From the NCBI GenBank assembly GCA_945221685.1, contig CALYNN010000025.1, positions 1 through 14,234 on the forward strand: a stretch of 14,234 bases of DNA, written 5' to 3'. The translations under genes and the position numbers were made by a program. This stretch comes from an uncultured Clostridia bacterium (lineage in GTDB: Bacteria; Bacillota; Clostridia; Oscillospirales; Acutalibacteraceae). This document shows positions 9,201-14,234 of the stretch, piece by piece; the stretch's first letter is position 1, and the number at the start of each line of letters is the position of its first letter. The notes below the pieces were generated by a model. The model saw only the letters and a list, made by a program, of their open reading frames with translations, was not told the origin of the DNA and ran no database searches.

Positions 9201-9747
9201 AGCGGTTGGCTACGATATGTATCTTAAAATTCTTGAAGAAGCCGTTAAAATGGAAAAGGGTGAGCTGACCGATGAGGAGGTAGAAAAGGATAAGGAATGT
9301 CTTATTGATATTTCTATTGACGCTCATATTCCCGAGGATTATATTTCTTCAACTGCCCAACGCCTTGAAATGTATAAGCGCATTGCAAATATTAAAAGCG
9401 AAAGCGACGCAAACGATGTTTACGACGAGATTAAGGACCGCTTCGGCAATCCTCCTCCCACCGTGTTCGGGCTTATTGAAATTGCACTTTTGCGCAACAC
9501 TGCGCTGGAGCTGGGTATAACCGATATTGTTCAGCGAAATGGAGCCCTGCTGTTTTACTGCCCTAATCCTAATTTGAGGACAGCCGCAATACTCAATGCC
9601 TTTATGAAGGGCAGAGTAAGCCTTTCGGCAGGCAAAAAGCCTTATATTTCCGTTAGGCTTGATACGGCAAACGAGTCTATAATCGAAACAATGTCCCAAA
9701 CCCTTAAGCTTATGAAGCAGGCAGAGGAAGAGGAGAAAAAAGGCTAA
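6271..9747 (+). CDS. mfd: Transcription-repair coupling factor
   Basis: Mfd is an ATP-driven DNA translocase that removes RNA polymerase stalled at DNA lesions and recruits UvrA for nucleotide excision repair. Its 1158 residues match the family length (E. coli 1148). In order: a UvrB-homology region (about 1-220, with FAVRGGIIDVFPP), a linker region, the RNA-polymerase-interacting domain (about 481-560, VGDYIVHNIHGIG to LYVPV), and the helicase lobes with Walker A GDVGFGKT (Lys643), DEEQ (738-741), SATPIPRT (764-771) and QIRGRVGR (907-914). The translocation region GAGSLLGNKQHGH follows, then the C-terminal autoinhibitory domain (about 1010-1158). AAAGGGG (6253-6259) overlaps the pth stop and lies 11 bases from the ATG, slightly long. 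It is probably cotranscribed with pth. No clear terminator follows; only an A/T hairpin lies at the stop codon. Confidence 0.97.
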   Translation: MSCFSNEFNKSEEFLSLSRSIDTLSAPVGAIGLSDVTKCFAVHSICEKGDKAFVITPDEATAVKIHECLSELQQGVLLYPAREFTFVEVAGVSREFEHIRLGVLSRILRGDYSAVVMSAAAACQYTMPPQILEKCSFSISLNDTVNLEELQKRLIFAGYSRYEQVEGTSQFAVRGGIIDVFPPYLDEPVRIELWGDTVDTVSSFDIYTQRRTKSLEGVSITPAMEILVENKAALADKIDALAKGLRGKAIKAREKLFADSERLRQGISLNCLDKYLPIIDCSKGIFDYLDGRLFVFESARIKEKCTKTDKLNLEELKWFVEDGTLCKGLDKFSLDFDELTRAYQKYCAIYLDSLPRGSFDTPVGHLSSFTVQSFNAWNGTLSQLKEELFALTKSGYTVCIMAGTARGGRALCDDINEMGFHAVFYEKRPERLQPRAVNILCGTISAGFQFSQIKLAVITHSKASQGSKKPKRASSGNSIHSLDELTVGDYIVHNIHGIGIFEGIHALEIDGVKKDYIKISYAKGDTLYVPVTQLDLVSKYIGPREDSRVKINRLGTGDWKKTKARVRDSVKDMAKELIALYAKRMSTKGYAFSEDTDLQRDFELRFEYEETEDQQRSSEEIKRDMEKPVPMDRLLCGDVGFGKTEVALRAVFKCIGDGKQCAILVPTTVLAMQHFQTCKKRMEPFAVNVEMLSRFVSPSKQREVIKRLAEGNVDLLVGTHKLLGKNIRFKDLGLLVIDEEQRFGVAQKEKIKEKFPKVDVLTLSATPIPRTLNMAMSGIRDMSLIEEAPGERHPVQTYVVEYDKEIVTEAMEREINRGGQCYYLHNSVETIEHKAMQIKKALPDAVVGIAHGQMSEEQLSKVWSQLIDGEIDILVCTTIIETGVDVPNCNTLIIENADRLGLAQLHQIRGRVGRSARRAYAYFTFTRGKELTDVAYRRLEAIREYTEFGSGFKIAMRDLEIRGAGSLLGNKQHGHLEAVGYDMYLKILEEAVKMEKGELTDEEVEKDKECLIDISIDAHIPEDYISSTAQRLEMYKRIANIKSESDANDVYDEIKDRFGNPPPTVFGLIEIALLRNTALELGITDIVQRNGALLFYCPNPNLRTAAILNAFMKGRVSLSAGKKPYISVRLDTANESIIETMSQTLKLMKQAEEEEKKG

Positions 9748-9768
9748 TATCTTTTTTTATCGTAATTG

Positions 9769-9797
9769 TTGAAAATATTTGCAAAATATGGTAGAAT
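9769..9797 (+). promoter_or_regulatory. Sigma-A-like promoter of the secreted Cys-rich protein
   Basis: TTGAAA (9769-9774) and TAGAAT (9792-9797) are 17 bases apart, 5/6 matches at both hexamers. The expected start is about 9804, giving a leader of roughly 54 bases. GGAG (9844-9847) serves as the ribosome binding site, 10 bases before the ATG at 9858. A second TATAAT at 9814-9819 lacks a recognisable -35. Confidence 0.65.
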
Positions 9798-9857
9798 ATT
9801 TAAGATATATTAGTATAATAAGTTACAACTGTTCATTATTAATGGAGATAGAGTAAT

Positions 9858-12434
9858 ATGAAGCGTAAAGGATTAGTTCTAATTTTATCGGCACTTTTAG
9901 CCTTTACGGCAGCTTTTGCCGTAAATATTTCTGCTGTTCAAAGCAACAGTATTGTTGCCTATGCCGCAAGCCTTACGGCTCCGTCGGTAACGGTAAAAAG
10001 CGCGTCCTATAATTCTGCAAAATTAAGCTGGAAAAAGGTAGGCGCCGCTAAAAAATATATCGTTTACCGTTCAACTAAAAAATCAAGCGGATATAAGGCG
10101 GTAAAAACGATAACGAAGAATTCAACGGTAAGCTTTACCGATACTAAGCTCACCTGCGGCAAAACATATTACTACAAGGTGGCGTCGGTAAACGGAAGCA
10201 AAAAGAAATATTCCTCTGTTAAAAGTGTTAAAATTATTCCTCAAACTCCATCAAGCTTTTCCGTATCAACCTCCAAATGCGGCTATAATACTGTTAAATA
10301 TTCTGTGGTAAGCGGAGCTTCAGGCTATCAGGTTTATTATTCCGCTCAAAAAAACGGAACATATAAATGCATAAAAACAACTACGGCAAAAAGCTATTCT
10401 CATAATATAGGAGCGGGCAAAGCAGGCTACTATAAGGTGAGAGCGTACAGAACCATAAACGGTAAAAAGGTTTATTCAGCCTTTTCCGCCGTTAAGGGCA
10501 AAACAGCTATGAAGCATAGCTTTGAGGCTTACTATGTAACCAAGGAGGCGACCTGCGCTACTGCCGGTCAAAAGGTTGCTACCTGCAAAACCTGTGGAGC
10601 AAAGAGCGTTGCGTCTATTCCTGCCGACCCGATTTTTTATGACCACGAATATACTGATTATACCGTAACCACCCTGCCTACCTGTACCGCAAACGGAATT
10701 GAAACGAAAACCTGTAAGCTTTGCGGCAAAAAGGTAAACCGCGGCATTGCGCCTTTGGGTCATGATTACGGCGAATATACGGTAACTACGGCGGCAACCT
10801 GCGAGGCGGCAGGTGTTGAAACCTCTTATTGTAGCAGGTGCGATTCTACCCAAACAAGAGAGACTGCGGCAACAGGTCATAGCTGGCAGCAGGTTTATAC
10901 AGTTGATATTAAGCCAACATGTACCAAAAGCGGAGTTCGTTCAATTCATTGCGATAACTGCTCGCAGGTTAAGGATGAGGAGTCTATTGACTCGTTAGGT
11001 CATAGCTATACCGGCGCAGGTGTTCATCAGAAGGGTGAAACACATAGTCGTTCCTGCATAAACTGCGGCACACTTAGTCCCGAAACAGAGCCGTGCGAAT
11101 ATAATTATACAATACTGAAGGAGCCTTCAAAGAAGGAAGCAGGCTTAGGATTATATACCTGCAGATATTGCTCGAACAGCTTTGAGGTTGCCATTGATAA
11201 GCTTAACTGCGAACATCCTAATAGCAGTATTGTAGAAATAAACGTAAAGAATCCAACCTGTACTGAAAAAGGCTATACAGGTGACCAATACTGTAATGAT
11301 TGCAATAGTATTACTACTCCCGGAACAGAAATCGAAGCCTTAGGACACAACTATGAATCCGTAACAGTTCCTGCAAGCTGTACCCAACAGGGATGCGTGA
11401 AAGATGTTTGCACTCGTTGCGAAAGTGAAGTAATAAATGAATATCTTCCTGTAATTCCTCATACTGTTACCCAAAGCTATGCTTTTAATGATACAGGTGA
11501 GTTCTGCTACATTTGCGAAAGCTGTCAGGGCAAAATTCCAACAACGATTTGCACAATAAATCTTAACGATGCCGAAAATATAAATTATCCCGGTGTTGCA
11601 GAGTATAACTCCTTAACCAATAAGCTTGTGCTGACAGGCTCTGCTCTTGTTACGGGCTTTGAGCTTGAGGGCGACACATCTGTTTCAATTACCGTAAATG
11701 CAACTGCTGATACGGAGGTTAAGCTGTGCGGTGTAAATATTACCACCGAAGCCGCCAACTGTATAAAGACAAATAATAAAGCGGCGATAGATGAAGCCAC
11801 AGGCTTGAAGCCGTCGGTAACCGTTTCTGTTTCTGCTAAGGACGGCACGGTTAACACCCTAACTGCCAATACATCGGGAAATGCTATTGACAGCGAAACC
11901 AAGCTTATCTTAAAGGGACACGGCGTTTTGAATGCAAATACAACATCTACTGCAATAAACTGTATTGCAAAGCTTGAAATTAAAAATCTTACCCTTAATA
12001 TTACCTCCGGCAACAGAGGTATAGATACAAAAAATCTTATACCTATGCTTGATGTTAACGGCGATCCCGTAACCGATACCAGCGGAAATCAACTCTATGA
12101 CGAAGAGTTTTACAACATAGAGTTCGGAGCAAATGCCATTGTTACAGTTAATTCTTATGACGACGGTATTCGTTGTAAAAATATGACCTTCGGCATTGTC
12201 GATAAAGCCTTGGGCGATACGGATTCAACCGTAACAATCGTAAGCACGGTTGGCGACGGAATTCAAGTTGAGGGTAAAACAGGTATTGCTATGAACAGCG
12301 GTGTTTTAACAATAACCGCCGGCAAGCGTGCGTTTAACTGCGCAAGCAATCTGCTTGTAATCAATACCGATACCGATGGAAAACCCTTGGGAAGCTACAC
12401 CGTAATTTCCTGCACAGAGGAATTCAAGCCGTAA
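9858..12434 (+). CDS. Secreted protein: two FN3-like domains, Cys-rich repeats, Cthe_2159-like beta-helix
   Basis: This 858-residue protein begins with a clear signal peptide: MKRK, a hydrophobic stretch to about residue 22, and a likely cut after AYA (residue 36). Residues ~41-127 and ~130-214 look like fibronectin type III domains (LSWKKVGAAKKYIVYR, TYYYKVASVNG; then GYQVYYSAQKNG). Residues 218-560 hold nine Cys-rich repeats, annotated separately. Residues ~565-858 are short repeated beta-strand turns (GNAIDSETKLILKGHG, LEIKNLTLNITSG) that resemble the Cthe_2159 domain, a right-handed beta-helix known from Clostridium as polysaccharide-binding. I see no LPXTG, SLH, dockerin or C-terminal membrane anchor, so it is probably released or held non-covalently. 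It is transcribed alone, between its own promoter and a strong terminator. A role in carbohydrate or surface binding is inferred; no catalytic motif is seen. The name 'carbohydrate-binding domain-containing protein' would be fair. Confidence 0.85.
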   Translation: MKRKGLVLILSALLAFTAAFAVNISAVQSNSIVAYAASLTAPSVTVKSASYNSAKLSWKKVGAAKKYIVYRSTKKSSGYKAVKTITKNSTVSFTDTKLTCGKTYYYKVASVNGSKKKYSSVKSVKIIPQTPSSFSVSTSKCGYNTVKYSVVSGASGYQVYYSAQKNGTYKCIKTTTAKSYSHNIGAGKAGYYKVRAYRTINGKKVYSAFSAVKGKTAMKHSFEAYYVTKEATCATAGQKVATCKTCGAKSVASIPADPIFYDHEYTDYTVTTLPTCTANGIETKTCKLCGKKVNRGIAPLGHDYGEYTVTTAATCEAAGVETSYCSRCDSTQTRETAATGHSWQQVYTVDIKPTCTKSGVRSIHCDNCSQVKDEESIDSLGHSYTGAGVHQKGETHSRSCINCGTLSPETEPCEYNYTILKEPSKKEAGLGLYTCRYCSNSFEVAIDKLNCEHPNSSIVEINVKNPTCTEKGYTGDQYCNDCNSITTPGTEIEALGHNYESVTVPASCTQQGCVKDVCTRCESEVINEYLPVIPHTVTQSYAFNDTGEFCYICESCQGKIPTTICTINLNDAENINYPGVAEYNSLTNKLVLTGSALVTGFELEGDTSVSITVNATADTEVKLCGVNITTEAANCIKTNNKAAIDEATGLKPSVTVSVSAKDGTVNTLTANTSGNAIDSETKLILKGHGVLNANTTSTAINCIAKLEIKNLTLNITSGNRGIDTKNLIPMLDVNGDPVTDTSGNQLYDEEFYNIEFGANAIVTVNSYDDGIRCKNMTFGIVDKALGDTDSTVTIVSTVGDGIQVEGKTGIAMNSGVLTITAGKRAFNCASNLLVINTDTDGKPLGSYTVISCTEEFKP
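10509..11537 (+). repeat. Nine tandem ~40-residue Cys-rich protein repeats
   Basis: Within the secreted protein (residues 218-560), units start with HxY/F/W and carry a TC, then C-x2-C, then often GH. Six units keep C-x9/10-C-x2-C: Cys233/243/246, 276/286/289, 315/325/328, 355/365/368, 468/479/482 and 508/518/521. A His follows the last Cys at 13-15 residues in five of these six (17 in the first). Three units (near 400/403, 435/438, 550/553) have lost the first Cys. The protein repeats are clear; the DNA has diverged, so this is old duplication and not a recent expansion. Confidence 0.85.
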
Positions 12435-12465
12435 AGCAAAGCTTACTAACAACAAAGATAATCAA

Positions 12466-12503
12466 AACAGCCGACACAGTTTATGTGTCGGCTGTTGCTT
12501 TTT
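12466..12503. terminator. Bidirectional terminator between convergent genes
   Basis: AACAGCCGACACA (12466-12478) and TGTGTCGGCTGTT (12484-12496) form a perfect 13-bp stem with a GTTTA loop. On the plus strand it is followed by GC and TTTTT (12499-12503). Read on the minus strand it is followed by TTTTGAT, because of the AAAA at 12464-12467. It therefore probably ends both the secreted-protein transcript and the ABC operon, which stops at 12515. Confidence 0.9.
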
Positions 12504-12514
12504 AAACGGTTAGA

Positions 12515-13072
12515 TTAGGGTATATTTATTATTTTGCAGTTAAGCTCCCTTGCATATTTTAACTCGTGGGTAACTGCCAAAACGGTTTTCCCGCTTGTTA
12601 TTTCGTTAATGAGCCTTATTGCCTTTTTTATGTTTTCTTCATCAAGACCTGCAAAGGGCTCGTCAAAAATATACAAATCTGCCTCCTTTGCCAATGCTCT
12701 TGCTATCGCTGCTCTGCGCTTCATTCCGCCGCTTAGCATTGACGGGTATTTGTCCGAAGCCTCGGCAATACCTAATGAGGATAATAAATAGTCTGCCTTG
12801 CTGCTTTTACAAAATAAATCAATGTTACCCTTAACGGTTTTAAACGGAAGCAGTCTGTCCTCCTGAAAAACCGCAGATACACTTTTTGCTGAATTTATTA
12901 CTTCGCCGTCGGTTGCTCTTTCAAGTCCTAAGGCAAGCCGAATTAATGTAGTTTTTCCCGTTCCCGAAGCACCGTAAAGGCAAACTCTTTCGCCGTCCTT
13001 AATTTCAAGGCTGAAATTTTTAAGTACTTTGCGATCGCCGTATGAGAAGGAAGCATCTTTAAATTCTATCAT
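12515..13072 (-). CDS. NitT/TauT-type ABC importer ATP-binding subunit, short form
   Basis: This is the ATPase that powers the importer encoded by the two upstream genes, at the inner face of the membrane. Every nucleotide-binding motif is present: Walker A GASGTGKTT (34-42), Q-loop Gln70 in VFQEDRLLPF, signature LSGGM (113-117), Walker B LYIFDE (133-138) and switch His169. It has 185 residues, against about 240-260 for SsuB/TauB relatives, and ends soon after the H-loop, so it lacks the usual C-terminal extension. I chose the ATG at 13072: it overlaps the permease stop as ATGA and has GGAGGG 10 bases upstream. A TTG at 13090 would extend it by six residues but lies next to that Shine-Dalgarno itself. 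Substrate cannot be read from the ATPase. Confidence 0.9.
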   Translation of the reverse strand: MIEFKDASFSYGDRKVLKNFSLEIKDGERVCLYGASGTGKTTLIRLALGLERATDGEVINSAKSVSAVFQEDRLLPFKTVKGNIDLFCKSSKADYLLSSLGIAEASDKYPSMLSGGMKRRAAIARALAKEADLYIFDEPFAGLDEENIKKAIRLINEITSGKTVLAVTHELKYARELNCKIINIP

Positions 13073-13818
13073 CGTTTTTGTTCCCTCCAAACAAGCATAA
13101 GCAGATTTTCAAAAAACAGACTTAAAAGCACCACTGCCAGCGTAACTGCAAATACCTGCTCATAATTTATTCCCGACTTTGCTGAGGAAAGCATTGCTCC
13201 AAGTGAGCCGGTGGGGCTTGAAATAACCTCTGCGGCAACGCCTGTCTTCCACGCAATACCAAGGCCTGTAATACAACCTGCTCGAAGCTGTGGCGACATC
13301 AGCGGTAACCGAACCCTAAAGATAATATCGGTCTTGCTCATTCCAAACACCCTTGCCGCTTCAATAAGCTTTTCGTCCGTTGCTTTAAGTCCTGCGTCGG
13401 TATGACTCCATATTATCGGTAACACCATAATAAATGATATAAACGATGGCAAAATGCCTGACGGTATCCACAGCCACGCAAGAATTATGAATGCGGCTAC
13501 GGGTACGGTTCTCGTTAGGTGTAGCAGAGGAGCGGACAGGCTTCTAAAAATAAAGAAGCGGTGAGACAAAATTCCCCCTGCAATGCCGATTATTACGGCA
13601 AATAAAAAGCCTGTAAGAATATGTAAAACGCTGATTAACACCGTTTGCCAAAACTGAATATTACCGCAGTTATCAAAAAAAGCAGAAAAGGTCTCGGCAG
13701 GAAGCGGTATCTTAAGCATCAGCCTTTTGTTAACCGCCGCGGCTCCCAAATGCCACAGGATTATCCAAAAAATAACGGAGCCCACCGCAAGGGCGGGCTT
13801 TGTAAATTTGTTTTTCAT
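13069..13818 (-). CDS. NitT/TauT-type ABC importer permease
   Basis: This 249-residue membrane protein is the channel-forming subunit of the importer, of the SsuC/TauC/ThiX-like type. Hydrophobic segments lie near residues 9-29, 57-82, 96-118, 120-137, 180-200 and 220-243. The EAA loop that docks the ATPase is at about 153-172 (EAARVFGMSKTD ... RLP). Length matches the family. It starts 3 bases after the stop of the binding-protein gene and its stop overlaps the ATPase start as ATGA, so translation of the three genes is coupled. No strong Shine-Dalgarno precedes its ATG, in line with coupling. Such systems import sulfonates, nitrate, thiamin precursors and other small molecules; the substrate here is unknown. 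Confidence 0.92.
   Translation of the reverse strand: MKNKFTKPALAVGSVIFWIILWHLGAAAVNKRLMLKIPLPAETFSAFFDNCGNIQFWQTVLISVLHILTGFLFAVIIGIAGGILSHRFFIFRSLSAPLLHLTRTVPVAAFIILAWLWIPSGILPSFISFIMVLPIIWSHTDAGLKATDEKLIEAARVFGMSKTDIIFRVRLPLMSPQLRAGCITGLGIAWKTGVAAEVISSPTGSLGAMLSSAKSGINYEQVFAVTLAVVLLSLFFENLLMLVWREQKR
13083..13088 (-). promoter_or_regulatory. Ribosome binding site that decides the ATPase start
   Basis: On the minus strand GGAGGG lies 10 bases before ATG 13072, within the last codons of the permease. It makes the longer TTG start at 13090 very unlikely. Confidence 0.75.
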
Positions 13819-13821
13819 AAG

Positions 13822-14234
13822 TTATTCGTACCAGAAATTATCGTCGGGAAGTGCTCCGCCAACAGAGGTTGGGTCTGCCGTGTAAAGCACATTAAGATAA
13901 CCCGAAAGCTTTTCCTTCATTTCACTGCCTGTTACAAAGCAAAGATTGCAGTGGGGTATTGCCGCTTTTGCAACGGCTACTGAGGGAACTATTGCATACT
14001 TTTCGCAAAGCTGTGCAGTGCCGTCAAGGTCATCCTCGGCGGCTTCTATTGATTTCTCGTAATCCTTAAGAAACGCCTTAACAGCCTCCGGATGCTGCTC
14101 AATAAATTCCGTTCTTGCAACAACACATCCCATCATAAGCTCGGACTCGGTGCCTGTTTTTTCCCATTCCTCTGTTAAATCCAGCGCTTGAACAGAGCCC
14201 TCGTATTTGCCCGTAATGGTAGAAGCAACAGGCT
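13822..14234 (-). CDS. ABC importer substrate-binding protein, N-terminal part outside window
   Basis: The frame stays open to the window edge, so only the C-terminal ~136 residues are visible, reading from PVASTITGKYEG. The stretch MMGCVVARTEFIEQHPEAVK, then AFLKDYEKSIEAA, is typical of SsuA/ThiY/NMT1-like binding proteins, as is the ending with SVGGALPDDNFWYE. The Met at 14136 is internal: coding sequence continues upstream without a stop. By family it should be a secreted lipoprotein that captures the ligand outside the cell, but the signal sequence and lipobox are outside the window. It is the first of the three visible genes of the minus-strand operon; the promoter and any riboswitch that could reveal the ligand also lie outside. 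Confidence 0.85.
   Translation of the reverse strand, partial: PVASTITGKYEGSVQALDLTEEWEKTGTESELMMGCVVARTEFIEQHPEAVKAFLKDYEKSIEAAEDDLDGTAQLCEKYAIVPSVAVAKAAIPHCNLCFVTGSEMKEKLSGYLNVLYTADPTSVGGALPDDNFWYE

Noticed and set aside
9736..9757. AAAAAAG/CTTTTTT hairpin at the mfd stop as a terminator
   Set aside because: The stem is almost all A-T with an 8-base loop and no GC-rich part, so it is unlikely to end transcription by itself.
9814..9819. TATAAT as a second promoter for the secreted protein
   Set aside because: No recognisable -35 lies 16-18 bases upstream, while the TTGAAA-17-TAGAAT pair just before it fits well.
10509..11537. The Cys repeat region as a DNA-level tandem repeat or CRISPR-like array
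   Set aside because: Units differ greatly in nucleotide sequence and are in frame with a long coding region; only the protein pattern repeats.
13073..13090. TTG start extending the ABC ATPase by six residues
   Set aside because: The TTG abuts the GGAGGG that properly serves ATG 13072, and the family sequence begins at MIEF.

Overview
The window looks like a piece of a Gram-positive, anaerobic gut-type Clostridia genome (Ruminococcaceae/Oscillospiraceae-like; this is an inference). The reasons are moderately AT-rich DNA, strong GGAGG-type ribosome binding sites, sigma-A-like promoters, a pth-mfd gene pair as in Firmicutes, and a secreted protein joining fibronectin-III-like, Cys-rich and Cthe_2159-like domains. 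I see no rRNA, tRNA, CRISPR array, insertion sequence or phage gene.

Layout. (1) 1-2695, plus strand: a GH2 beta-galactosidase of the LacZ type, cut at its N-terminus by the window edge, with catalytic residues intact. (2) 2777-4380, plus: a self-contained unit with a good promoter, a large imperfect palindrome at the expected transcription start, an uncharacterised radical SAM protein and a rho-independent terminator. (3) 4406-9747, plus: a tight housekeeping cluster of a CNNM/CorC-type membrane protein, peptidyl-tRNA hydrolase (pth) and the transcription-repair coupling factor (mfd). A perfect -10 hexamer lies at the 3' edge of the preceding terminator. (4) 9769-12503, plus: a monocistronic secreted 858-residue protein with two FN3-like domains, nine Cys-rich repeats and a beta-helix-like C-terminus, ending at a strong terminator shared with the converging operon. 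(5) 12515-14234, minus: the end of a NitT/TauT-type ABC importer operon, read binding protein (cut by the window edge), then permease, then a short ATPase.

The blocks are mostly independent in function: polysaccharide or lactose breakdown, an unknown radical reaction, ion homeostasis with translation and DNA-repair upkeep, cell-surface interaction, and small-molecule import. I do not see one multi-gene novel system. The two places most likely to hold undescribed biology are the radical SAM unit with its palindromic control site, and the secreted protein's array of C-x9-C-x2-C...H units.
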